A stretch of 9,821 nt of DNA from an archaeon (GCA_030638105.1 DAOWFF010000029.1:1-9821), one strand, 5' to 3'. Shown: positions 1 through 6,354, counted from the stretch's first letter. The notes: generated from the sequence alone by a model not told the origin. Numbers and translations are program-made.

Positions 1-181
1 CCATTTCAATTTTTACTGAAGCCTCTATAACATTCCCTCTTGCTACGACTACCTTTTCATGTTTTTCTTTAAGGTCTTTAATGTTTGATGTCAACTTCTT
101 AGATTCTTCCAACATTTCATCTACATCAGAAATATTTTTCTTTCTCACCAATTTATCAAATTCTTTTATATCTTCTACCAT
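1..181 (-). CDS. Partial charged coiled-coil protein (N-terminal 60 residues)
   Basis: An open frame reads leftward from an ATG at 181-179 to the window edge without a stop, giving 60 residues that start MVEDIKEFDKLVRKK. The sequence is dominated by Lys, Glu and Asp with regularly spaced Leu, Ile and Val, so it is probably helical and perhaps a coiled coil. I do not recognise a family and the C-terminus is outside the window. The gene is divergent from the RecB-like nuclease, with 116 bases between the two start codons. No good TATA box sits about 26 bases upstream of this ATG, so the transcript may have a leader or the true start may differ. Confidence 0.6.
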   Translation of the reverse strand, partial: MVEDIKEFDKLVRKKNISDVDEMLEESKKLTSNIKDLKEKHEKVVVARGNVIEASVKIEM

Positions 182-236
182 TTTATACTTAAAACAACAA
201 TTCCACATCTATTTCAATTTTTCTATAGTTCTTAGT

Positions 237-274
237 TTTTGAATAAAAATTCAAAATTGATTAACTTTTTATAT
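237..274 (+). promoter_or_regulatory. Promoter of the RecB-like nuclease with upstream palindrome
   Basis: A TATA box (TTTTTATAT, 266-274) is centred about 27 bases before the ATG at 298, which predicts a leaderless transcript. Directly upstream is a perfect inverted repeat with 8-bp arms, TTTTGAAT (237-244) and ATTCAAAA (249-256), separated by AAAA. It could be an operator shared by the two divergent genes, but chance palindromes are fairly common in DNA this AT-rich. Confidence 0.5.
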
Positions 275-297
275 CTGCTTTGTTAGATTTATTTAGG

Positions 298-1431
298 ATG
301 GCAACATATTCACACTCAAGAATTTCAACCTTTGAAAATTGTCCTTACCAGTATAAACTAAGATATATTGATAGAAAAAAACCAGAAGTCTCAACGACAA
401 TCGAAGCGTTTATGGGGAGCATGGTGCATGAGGCATTGGAGCATTTGTACAAATTAAAGAAGTTTAAAAAAAGAATTGCAAAGGCAAGTATCATAAAATT
501 TTATCGTGATTTGTGGACAAAGAATTATTCTGATGACATCCTGATTGTTAAAGCAAATTCAGAAAAATTGACTGCAGATAATTATCGGAAGATGGGGGGA
601 AAATTTATTTCAAATTATTATGACAGAATGAAACCTTTTGACCAGTTAACTATTTTAGGATTAGAGACGATGGACAGAATGACTTTGCCTGACGGAAACC
701 AATGGCACGTGCGAATTGATAAATTAGCGTGTGATGATGAAGGAAATTATTTTGTGTGCGATTATAAAACAAACGCAAGGATGAAAGACCAAGAAGAAGC
801 AGACGCAGACAGGCAACTTGCTCTTTATTCTATTTGGGTTAAGGACAAATTCAAGGACGCTAAATCAGTAAAATTAATCTGGCATATGTTGGCTTTTAAC
901 AAGGACGCTGTTTCAGAAAGAACAGACGAGCAGTTGAAAAAATTACAACAGGATGTAGTTGATAGAATTAAAGAAATTGAAAATGCAAAAGAGTTTCCGA
1001 GAAAGCAGACGGCACTTTGTAATTATTGCGGTTTTAAATCAGAGTGTCCTTCTTTTAAACATGAAGCAGAGTTAGAAAAAATTGAAGATGTTAAAAAATT
1101 TAAAGAAGACGAGGGATTGAAATTAGTTGATGAATTTTCTGAAGTTAAAACCAAACTTTCTGAACTGAAAAAACAAGATGAAGAATTTAAAGAAAAATTA
1201 ATTGCTTATGCCAAGCAGTTTGGTATTGATGTTGTTTATGGTTCAAATAAAAAATGTTCTGATGAGGGAATAGAAAATTTAGAAAATGCTGAGGTTTTAA
1301 GAGTTGAACCTTTGAATAAGTTTGGGAGACCTTTGGAAATTATGAAGTTGTTTGGTGGAAAAGTTGGTTATGGGAAGATGGTTAGGGAGTTAGAAGAGAG
1401 GATTTATTTGGTTAATGGGGTAAAAAAATAA
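298..1431 (+). CDS. RecB/Cas4-like PD-(D/E)XK nuclease with Fe-S cysteines
   Basis: This 377-residue protein matches the RecB/AddB/Cas4 exonuclease fold. The opening motif SHSRISTFENCP supplies the first cysteine (C15). The nuclease core shows D141 in RIDKL, D155 and K157 in DYKT, and Q173 in the QLALYS motif. C241, C244 and C250 (C-x2-C-x5-C) complete the four-cysteine set that binds a 4Fe-4S cluster in AddB and Cas4. A Lys/Glu-rich helical segment follows the cluster. Known relatives degrade or trim DNA ends in repair or adaptation; the substrate here is unknown. No helicase, cas1/cas2 or CRISPR array is nearby, so a CRISPR role is not supported. The frame is open from a TTG at 280, but ATG 298 fits the TATA spacing and the conserved N-terminus. 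It converges on the recombinase gene. Confidence 0.88.
   Translation: MATYSHSRISTFENCPYQYKLRYIDRKKPEVSTTIEAFMGSMVHEALEHLYKLKKFKKRIAKASIIKFYRDLWTKNYSDDILIVKANSEKLTADNYRKMGGKFISNYYDRMKPFDQLTILGLETMDRMTLPDGNQWHVRIDKLACDDEGNYFVCDYKTNARMKDQEEADADRQLALYSIWVKDKFKDAKSVKLIWHMLAFNKDAVSERTDEQLKKLQQDVVDRIKEIENAKEFPRKQTALCNYCGFKSECPSFKHEAELEKIEDVKKFKEDEGLKLVDEFSEVKTKLSELKKQDEEFKEKLIAYAKQFGIDVVYGSNKKCSDEGIENLENAEVLRVEPLNKFGRPLEIMKLFGGKVGYGKMVRELEERIYLVNGVKK
1422..1428 (-). terminator. T-run downstream of the recombinase gene
   Basis: Read on the minus strand there is a run of seven T residues about 55 bases past the recombinase stop, inside the last codons of the convergent nuclease gene. Archaeal intrinsic termination relies on such T-runs, so this is a possible terminator. 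No hairpin was seen. Confidence 0.25.
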
Positions 1432-1481
1432 GAGGAATGATGGGGGTTTGTATGGGGAATAGGTTAGGAATTAGAAAAGAT

Positions 1482-2636
1482 TTAATTCTCTTGCACAACT
1501 ACAAAATTTTGATTAACCATTTGGAGAATTTTTCTCATTTGATTTTCCATAATTTCCATTCTATCTTTTAGCATATCATTTTCGTTTTCAGATTTGGATA
1601 ATTGTTTTTCAATTTCAGTTTTTGTTACATCAATCAACAAATCCTCCTCGCTGATTGTATCTCTCATTCCCAACATCTCACTATAATAATGAATCTTGTC
1701 TGATTTTTTCCAACCAAATCTAAACTTCAAAGCTGATTCAGATTTATACCGGGGAAGCCAATAACAGCAAGAACAATGCCGAAAATCATACATTGTTAAA
1801 CTAGAATATTTCTCTCCCCCAGGACTTTTTTCTTCGCCAAATAATTTTCGAGAAAGCCTCTTAAGATATTTATTCATTAAGGTGGGAGTTTTTGTAAAAA
1901 GATAATCTTCTGAACCAAGATTTTTGGCTTCAACAAATTCTTTTATCAAATGTGAACAAAGCATTAACTTAATTCTTCTTCCAAAAGTTTTGCTAATTTC
2001 ATCTCGGATATTAAGCTCTTTAAAATCATTGTAAAAATCAGAAACTTTGATATTAACTAATTCTGTTGGAGCCCTTATTCCAGTGTCAAATAAAAACATA
2101 ATTAAAATTTTATAGTCATATTTCGCATGGTCATACAATTTCTTAACTTGTTCCTCTGTTAAATAAACCCATTCGGGCTTACTTTGGCTTATATCCAAAT
2201 CTATTGTAATATCTTCAATAGTTATGCCTTTTTTTCTATTAACTTTCTGATGCCAGTGCCAAAACGCCTTAAAAATTTTAACATAATCCGTTGGGGATTT
2301 ATACTGCTTCCCATCTAGCCGTCTTATCGCACCATTTCTAATTCCAGTAAAAAAGTCATGCAATTCTCGCTCCCCTATTTTCGTGATGTCCTGAATATTA
2401 TATCTCTCCTCAAAATTTTTCATTAAAAAAATCATCCTCTGTTTTAAACTATTTAATCGGATATAACTTCTTGCCCCTTTCTTGCTTCCACTTGCCACAT
2501 TAAGACCTTGCTCCATATCTAACAGATATTCTAAAAATATTTTAGAGTTTTTTTCAGAAATTCCCAGATTTTTACCTTTCAAAGAATTTTTCCATTTTAG
2601 ATATTTTTCTTTATGCTTATAGGGGTCTATCTTCAT
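1482..2636 (-). CDS. Tyrosine recombinase/integrase (phage integrase family)
   Basis: This 384-residue protein has the two-domain build of a tyrosine recombinase: an N-terminal SAM-like core-binding region (roughly 30-150) and a C-terminal catalytic domain (roughly 155-330). Visible catalytic positions are R188 in DTGIRAPTEL, a probable lysine K216 in the beta-hairpin, R286 followed by H287 in YDFRH, W309 in FGW, and the nucleophile at Y317 or Y318 in HYYSEM. The His of the usual HxxR box is Tyr (Y283). A 50-residue Glu/Lys/Met-rich coiled-coil tail follows the active site, which suggests oligomerisation. The gene lies 86 bases beyond the 3' end of tRNA-Glu on the same strand, a typical integrase position. 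The frame is open from a TTG at 2654, but ATG 2636 fits the TATA spacing. XerA-like housekeeping recombinases are an alternative, though the tail and tRNA location favour a mobile-element integrase. Confidence 0.9.
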   Translation of the reverse strand: MKIDPYKHKEKYLKWKNSLKGKNLGISEKNSKIFLEYLLDMEQGLNVASGSKKGARSYIRLNSLKQRMIFLMKNFEERYNIQDITKIGERELHDFFTGIRNGAIRRLDGKQYKSPTDYVKIFKAFWHWHQKVNRKKGITIEDITIDLDISQSKPEWVYLTEEQVKKLYDHAKYDYKILIMFLFDTGIRAPTELVNIKVSDFYNDFKELNIRDEISKTFGRRIKLMLCSHLIKEFVEAKNLGSEDYLFTKTPTLMNKYLKRLSRKLFGEEKSPGGEKYSSLTMYDFRHCSCCYWLPRYKSESALKFRFGWKKSDKIHYYSEMLGMRDTISEEDLLIDVTKTEIEKQLSKSENENDMLKDRMEIMENQMRKILQMVNQNFVVVQEN

Positions 2637-2658
2637 ATTCCCTTGATCCCCCAATTTA

Positions 2659-2667
2659 TTATAAAAG
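2659..2667 (-). promoter_or_regulatory. TATA box of the recombinase gene
   Basis: CTTTTATAA on the minus strand is centred about 26 bases upstream of ATG 2636. This spacing supports ATG 2636 over the upstream in-frame TTG and predicts a leaderless mRNA. Confidence 0.5.
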
Positions 2668-2710
2668 AGGTGGACAAATTCGTGCTAAAGTGATTCCCAT
2701 CGATGTGCCA

Positions 2711-2714
2711 AAAG
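2711..2714 (-). terminator. Possible T-run terminator after tRNA-Glu
   Basis: A short TTTT lies nine bases past the tRNA 3' end on the minus strand. Short T-runs end archaeal tRNA transcripts, but this one is minimal. Confidence 0.25.
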
Positions 2715-2722
2715 GGTATAAC

Positions 2723-2794
2723 GCCCCCACCGAGATTCGAACTCGGGTCGCAGCCTTGAAAGGGCTGTATCCTTGGCCACTAGACTATGGGGGC
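2723..2794 (-). tRNA. tRNA-Glu (anticodon UUC)
   Basis: The minus strand folds into a complete 72-nt cloverleaf. The acceptor stem is GCCCCCA/TGGGGGC with seven pairs. The D arm contains TAGTGGCC. The anticodon stem is CAGCC/GGCTG around the loop CTTTCAA, so the anticodon is UUC, which reads GAA/GAG as glutamate. The variable loop is four bases, and the T arm is CCGAG-TTCGAAT-CTCGG. No intron is visible and the CCA end is not encoded. A TATA-like box (TTTAAAAG, minus strand, 2818-2825) lies about 28 bases upstream. A partial copy of the same gene sits at 2906-2936. Confidence 0.96.
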
Positions 2795-2817
2795 TTATTT
2801 AAACTTGGAATTTACTG

Positions 2818-2825
2818 CTTTTAAA
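2818..2825 (-). promoter_or_regulatory. TATA box of tRNA-Glu
   Basis: TTTAAAAG on the minus strand is centred about 28 bases upstream of the mature tRNA 5' end. It falls inside the 109-bp segment between the intact tRNA and its partial copy, so that segment now supplies the tRNA promoter. Confidence 0.45.
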
Positions 2826-2905
2826 TTTTTATGGGTGCAGTTCTGAAAGGGTGAGCAATTTCACGAACCTTCCTATAACCCTTGATGTGAGTGGGGTTGG
2901 GAATA

Positions 2906-2936
2906 TGTATCCTTGGCCACTAGACTATGGGGGCTT
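2906..2936 (-). repeat. 31-bp direct repeat of the tRNA-Glu 5' part (att-like)
   Basis: Positions 2906-2936 are identical to 2766-2796, in the same orientation and 140 bp apart. The repeat covers two bases of upstream sequence plus tRNA nucleotides 1-29: the acceptor 5' strand, the D arm and the first bases of the anticodon stem. It ends abruptly next to the anticodon region, where many tyrosine recombinases cross over within tRNA genes. The 3' half is absent here, so this copy cannot make a tRNA. With an integrase gene just beyond the intact tRNA, the simplest reading is an attachment-site remnant; a local tandem duplication with partial loss is the alternative. Confidence 0.85.
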
Positions 2937-3003
2937 GATATCTTGTAATACCTGAAAAAAGAATATTGAAATACTTTTTAAAGATAACGTTCGGTTTGAA
3001 AGA

Positions 3004-3012
3004 TTTTTAAAG
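3004..3012 (+). promoter_or_regulatory. Candidate TATA box of the MinD-like gene
   Basis: TTTTTAAAG is centred about 38 bases before ATG 3046, predicting a leader of roughly 12 bases. A similar box at 2975-2983 is further away. This is less clear than the other promoters in the window. Confidence 0.3.
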
Positions 3013-3045
3013 AAGATTAATTTGTTATTATTGAAGTGTTGAATA

Positions 3046-3837
3046 ATGAAAACAATAGGAATTATTTCTCTAAAAGGTGGCGTCGGTAAAACATCAGTTG
3101 TAAGTTCGTTGGGCAGTGCAATCGCGGGCTTCGGCAAAAAGGTCTTGCTAATAGACGGAAATTTTTCAGCAGGAAATCTTGGCCTGCATTTAAATGTCAT
3201 TAAACCAGAAATAACAATTCACAATATCTTAAACGGAACAGCGAATGCCAAGAACGCAATCTGCAAACTCGCTGACTTTGACATAATCCCCTCCTCTGTT
3301 TCCAACAAAATAAATATCAATCCTTTGAAATTAAAAAATAAAATTTCCTCCCTAAAGAAAAAATACGATGTCATAATTATTGACTCTTCCCCATCTTTAA
3401 ACGAAGAAACCCTCGCTGTGATGCTGGCTTCTGACGAACTCCTTGTTGTAACCACACCCGATTATCCAACATTAAGCACAACCATTAAATCAATTCAGTT
3501 AGCAAAAAAAAGAGGGATTTCAATTGATGGCCTGATTATCAATAAAGTGCACAACAAAAATTTTGAACTATCTTTAAAAGAACTTGAAAACACCGCAGAA
3601 ATTCCCGTGATGGCTGTTCTTCCCTACGACATCAATGTTCTAAAAGCCCTGTCCAAATCTGTCCCCTTCACAAATTACAAACCAAAATCAAAAGCAGGTC
3701 TTGAATACAAAAAACTCGCAGGAACATTAATCGGAGAAAACTGCGAACCAGTCAGATTAAAAAAATTGCTTAAATGGGTCAATCCAAAAAAACAGGAAAT
3801 CAACCGCGAGATTTTTTATCAGAGAGTTTTTAGATAA
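3046..3837 (+). CDS. MinD/ParA-like P-loop ATPase
   Basis: This 263-residue protein belongs to the MinD/ParA branch of SIMIBI ATPases, which dimerise on ATP and position partners on membrane or DNA. The deviant Walker A motif KGGVGKTS is at residues 10-17 with the signature lysine K10 and the P-loop K15. The A' strand VLLIDGN places D37, and the switch/Walker B strand IIIDSSP places D113. KVHNK near residue 166 resembles the base-contact Asn region of the family. A family-typical DxD after strand 2 is DGN here. The basic C-terminal segment could contact membrane but is not a clear MinD amphipathic helix. No minC, parB or parS is seen. Many DPANN genomes carry several such paralogues of unknown cargo. 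The gene stands alone between tRNA-Glu and the convergent lipoprotein. Confidence 0.88.
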   Translation: MKTIGIISLKGGVGKTSVVSSLGSAIAGFGKKVLLIDGNFSAGNLGLHLNVIKPEITIHNILNGTANAKNAICKLADFDIIPSSVSNKININPLKLKNKISSLKKKYDVIIIDSSPSLNEETLAVMLASDELLVVTTPDYPTLSTTIKSIQLAKKRGISIDGLIINKVHNKNFELSLKELENTAEIPVMAVLPYDINVLKALSKSVPFTNYKPKSKAGLEYKKLAGTLIGENCEPVRLKKLLKWVNPKKQEINREIFYQRVFR

Positions 3838-3844
3838 TTTTTTT
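3838..3844 (+). terminator. T-run terminator after the MinD-like gene
   Basis: Seven T residues begin directly after the TAA of the MinD-like gene, in the 42-base gap before the convergent lipoprotein frame. This suits archaeal T-rich termination. No hairpin is evident. Confidence 0.35.
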
Positions 3845-3879
3845 GAATAATATTGTTAAAAAATAATTGAATGAAAGAT

Positions 3880-4038
3880 TTACTTTAGATTTTCTAATCC
3901 TTGATTAGTTCTAAGTTCTTTAATCTGTTGCATATAAATATCAAACTGTTTTTGGGCTTCTTTCATTATTGGCTCTCCTACTTCGTTATCTGCTGTGTAT
4001 TTTGTAGTTTGACCATCCTTTGTAATTTCAACATATTC
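3880..4038 (-). pseudogene. In-frame continuation of the lipoprotein after TGA
   Basis: Past the TGA at 4041-4039 the same frame stays open for 52 more codons and ends at TAA (3882-3880). The extension begins EYVEITKDGQTTKY and ends in a helical segment rich in Gln, Lys and Glu. It continues the style of the upstream part, where TKPDGRIIKY resembles TKDGQTTKY. No start codon with its own promoter is apparent here. The most economical view is one ancestral lipoprotein of about 133 residues split by a single stop, so this part is not expressed unless the TGA is read through or is a sequence error. Confidence 0.6.
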
Positions 4039-4281
4039 TCACATTAAATCTTCATCCAATCTATCCACATATTTTATAATTCTTCCATCTGGTTTTGTTA
4101 CAGTTAGAATATTGTCATCATAACTTAGACCTCCAAGCCAACTTTTTTCTATAAATGTTACTTGGTCTTCTCCAATTTTGCTATCATATTTATATTGCGA
4201 ATGGTCTTTACTGCATCCAGCAATACCTAAAACCAACGCTCCTGCCAAAACAATTGATGTTAATGTTTTTCTAATTGTCAT
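4039..4281 (-). CDS. Small secreted lipoprotein, cut short by in-frame TGA
   Basis: The 80-residue product starts MTIRKTLTSIVLAGALVLG and has a clear lipoprotein signal: a basic n-region, a hydrophobic core and the lipobox IAGC, with the lipidated cysteine followed by SKDHSQYKYD. The mature part should sit outside the cytoplasmic membrane; its function is unknown. An in-frame TTG lies two codons upstream, but ATG 4281 is about 27 bases from a TATA box and is preferred. The frame stops at TGA and then stays open for 52 codons, so the gene may be a recent pseudogene, a read-through case or a sequencing error. It diverges from apgM and converges with the MinD-like gene. Confidence 0.7.
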   Translation of the reverse strand: MTIRKTLTSIVLAGALVLGIAGCSKDHSQYKYDSKIGEDQVTFIEKSWLGGLSYDDNILTVTKPDGRIIKYVDRLDEDLM

Positions 4282-4302
4282 AATCAAAAGTTATAATTAA
4301 TA

Positions 4303-4411
4303 CTTTATAAATCTTTCCTTTATTACCACTTTGAAGTTAATAACCCAATTTCATATTTTTCTTTTAATTCTTATCTGTTATCACTTTTCAAATTATCTAA
4401 ATTCTTATAAA
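4303..4411. promoter_or_regulatory. Divergent promoters: lipoprotein (-) and apgM (+)
   Basis: The 151-base gap between the lipoprotein and apgM carries two TATA boxes pointing outward. ATTTATAAAG on the minus strand (4303-4312) is about 27 bases from ATG 4281. TTATAAA on the plus strand (4405-4411) is about 25 bases from ATG 4433. Both predict leaderless transcripts. I saw no clear operator between them. Confidence 0.55.
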
Positions 4412-4432
4412 GAAGTTTTTCTTGTTGATTAA

Positions 4433-5665
4433 ATGAAAGGAATACTTGTTATCTTAGACGGAATTGGGGACTTGCCGTGCAAACAACTCGGGGAAAAAAC
4501 TCCTCTTGATGTAGTGAACATGCCAAATCTGGATTTCTTGTCTGCAAGAGGAGAACTGGGCTATATGTATCCTGTTAAACCGGGCTTTGTCCCTGAATCC
4601 GACGAGGCAATTGTTTCTATTTTTGGGAACAAATTAATCTCAAGCACAAGAGGGCAGTTAGAAGCAAGAGGAACAGACATTAAATTAACGCGGGGCGACT
4701 TGGCATTAAGGGTTAATTTTGCCACGGTTGATTCAAAAAATATTCTAGACAGGAGAGCAGGAAGAACCTTAACAACAGAAGAAGCACAAATTCTTTCTAA
4801 AGCATTGAACAAAATACAACTCCCATGCAAATTTGTGTTTGAGCCAACAATCCAACACAGAGCAGTTTTGGTTTTCAGGGGCGGTTTTTCAGATAATATT
4901 TCAGGGAATGATTTTGTTTATGTAAAAGCGAAAACAAGAAATATAGAAAAAGTTAGAAATTGTGTGCCTCAAGATGATGATGAAAATTCCCAATACACTT
5001 CAAACGTCGTGAATGAATTTATAGAAAAAGCCCATGAAATTCTTGACAAGCATCCTGTAAACAAAGAAAGAAAAAGAAAAGGACTGCTCCCTGCAAATTA
5101 TCTTTTAGTTAGAGGAGCAGGAATTGAAGTTCCAAAATTAAAGTTATATAAAAAATGGATGTCTGTAAATTATATGCCTCTGGAAATCGGATTTTCTAGA
5201 AGATGTGGAATAAGTAATTTTGGTTTTAGTTACCCAGAACTGAAAACTTTAGATGCATATGAGAATCTTTGGAAAGGACTAAAAAAAGCTTGTAAATTTT
5301 CAATTAAATATTTGAAAAAAAATCATAAAAAATTCGATTATGCTTACATTCACATTAAAGAGACAGATTTATGCGGGCATGATAATAAACCATTTGAGAA
5401 AAAAGAGATGCTTGAATATATTGATAAAACTTTAATTAGGTTTTTGAGAAAATTTGCTCCACAAAATAAAATCCAAGTTGTTGTAACTGCCGACCACTCC
5501 ACACCTTGCAAATTAAAAGACCATTCTGCAGACCCTGTCCCTGTTTTACTTTACAACGATTCAGTTCCAAAAGAAAAAAAATTCTGCGAAAAACAAGCAA
5601 GAACAGGAAGTTTAGGCAGAATTATGGGAAAGGACTTGCTGAAAAAAGTTGGATTTGTGAAATAA
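4433..5665 (+). CDS. apgM: 2,3-bisphosphoglycerate-independent phosphoglycerate mutase, archaeal type
   Basis: This 410-residue protein matches the archaeal ApgM family of the alkaline phosphatase superfamily, which interconverts 3- and 2-phosphoglycerate in glycolysis and gluconeogenesis using two metal ions and a phosphoserine intermediate. D9 in LVILDGIGD is a metal ligand. The PESDEA motif carries the presumed catalytic Ser (S56). D312, H316 and D317 occur in KETDLCGHD, and D354-H355 in TADHSTP with the following KDHSADPVP form the rest of the metal site. The length is normal (about 400 residues). The start is fixed by a TATA box about 25 bases upstream. The gene is followed, after 52 bases, by gins51 on the same strand; no functional link between the two is implied. 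Confidence 0.95.
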   Translation: MKGILVILDGIGDLPCKQLGEKTPLDVVNMPNLDFLSARGELGYMYPVKPGFVPESDEAIVSIFGNKLISSTRGQLEARGTDIKLTRGDLALRVNFATVDSKNILDRRAGRTLTTEEAQILSKALNKIQLPCKFVFEPTIQHRAVLVFRGGFSDNISGNDFVYVKAKTRNIEKVRNCVPQDDDENSQYTSNVVNEFIEKAHEILDKHPVNKERKRKGLLPANYLLVRGAGIEVPKLKLYKKWMSVNYMPLEIGFSRRCGISNFGFSYPELKTLDAYENLWKGLKKACKFSIKYLKKNHKKFDYAYIHIKETDLCGHDNKPFEKKEMLEYIDKTLIRFLRKFAPQNKIQVVVTADHSTPCKLKDHSADPVPVLLYNDSVPKEKKFCEKQARTGSLGRIMGKDLLKKVGFVK

Positions 5666-5689
5666 TTTATAATCCTATCACAGCAATCA

Positions 5690-5696
5690 TTAAAAA
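5690..5696 (+). promoter_or_regulatory. Candidate TATA box of gins51
   Basis: TTAAAAA is centred about 25 bases before ATG 5718. A second box, TTTATAATCC, lies near 5667-5676 at the end of apgM and would give a leader of about 22 bases. Either could serve. Confidence 0.35.
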
Positions 5697-5717
5697 TCAT
5701 CAACACTTATTTTTTCT

Positions 5718-6281
5718 ATGATAACTTACAATGACATTTATGAGTCAGCGAGAAAAGAAAGATATTCAGAACAACTGCAACCTTTACTGAAAAATTTTAT
5801 TGGCGAGGTCTCTAATTATTTTAAAGAGAAAAAGGGAATTGCTTCTAAAACCGACGACGATTTTTCAGAAGTTATTATTAAAACAAAAAAACAACTTGAA
5901 AATGCAGTTACACTTTTTAAGGAACTCATGTTAAGAAGAAAGAAAAAAATTTTGAATTTGGTTTTAATTGCAACTGAAACTGGAATTTCAAAACAGGACT
6001 TTGAGAACATGCTAAAATTTGAAAAATCCCTTTTTGAGGACTTAATGAAATGCGTGGATGCCTCTGATAAAAAACTTAATGGAAGCTTAAATGGAGAAGA
6101 AAAAATTTCAGAAAAAAAAGAAAGAGTTATTTTTAAAATAGATGTTGAAGAATTTATTGGCATGGACGGAGAAAAAATGGGACCCTATAAAAAAGATCAA
6201 GTCGCAAATATTTCTAAAGAAATTGCTAAAATCCTGATTGATGGAGGGAAATGTGAGGTTATTGGACAGCGACAAACTTAA
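5718..6281 (+). CDS. gins51: GINS complex subunit Gins51 (DNA replication)
   Basis: This 187-residue protein matches archaeal Gins51 (also called Gins15), a subunit of the GINS complex that joins MCM and the Cdc45/GAN homologue in the replicative CMG helicase. The N-terminus MITYNDIYESARKERYSEQL opens the alpha-helical A domain (1 to about 112). A low-complexity linker (115-135) leads to the small beta B domain (about 136-183), seen as VEEFIGMDGEKMGPYKKDQV and then KEIAKILIDGGKCEVI. This A-then-B order defines the Gins51 class. The length is typical. The last residues RQT follow a 15-bp repeat (6255-6269) that recurs at 6314-6328 with an immediate in-frame TAA, so the original end may have been EVIGQ. 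No Gins23, priS or PCNA gene is in the window. Confidence 0.9.
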   Translation: MITYNDIYESARKERYSEQLQPLLKNFIGEVSNYFKEKKGIASKTDDDFSEVIIKTKKQLENAVTLFKELMLRRKKKILNLVLIATETGISKQDFENMLKFEKSLFEDLMKCVDASDKKLNGSLNGEEKISEKKERVIFKIDVEEFIGMDGEKMGPYKKDQVANISKEIAKILIDGGKCEVIGQRQT

Positions 6282-6328
6282 AGGATTAATAACGGCTTTC
6301 CAATGGCTGAGTAGAGGTTATTGGACAG
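6255..6328 (+). repeat. 15-bp direct repeats at the gins51 3' end
   Basis: GAGGTTATTGGACAG occurs at 6255-6269, inside the last codons of gins51, and again at 6314-6328, with 44 bases between the copies. In the gins51 reading sense the first copy encodes EVIGQ and continues to RQT-stop, while the second would encode EVIGQ followed at once by TAA. This is the pattern expected if 59 bp were inserted or duplicated at the gene end. The spacer has no obvious terminal inverted repeats or open frame. Confidence 0.7.
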
Positions 6329-6354
6329 TAATTAGTATAATAAAGAATATAAAT

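Noticed and set aside
280..297. TTG start extending the nuclease by six residues
   Set aside because: The TATA box at 266-274 and the conserved MATYSHSRISTF start favour ATG 298; transcription would begin downstream of the TTG.
298..1431. Cas4 of a CRISPR-Cas system
   Set aside because: There is no CRISPR array or cas1/cas2 in the window. The length and C-terminal helices fit general RecB-like nucleases equally well.
2830..2905. Box C/D guide RNA between the tRNA copies
   Set aside because: CTGA- and TGATG-like words occur on the plus strand, but in the wrong order (D before C) and without flanking pairing.
2925..3200. Minus-strand open frame of 91 codons
   Set aside because: It is antisense to the MinD-like P-loop region and the tRNA copy, shows no family features and has no promoter.
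4039..4041. TGA as a selenocysteine codon
   Set aside because: No selenoprotein family is recognisable around the codon and I saw no SECIS-like hairpin nearby; mutation or sequence error is simpler.
5506..5721. Plus-strand 71-codon frame overlapping the apgM 3' end
   Set aside because: It is a shifted frame over the conserved ApgM ADHST region, and its product is low-complexity basic sequence.
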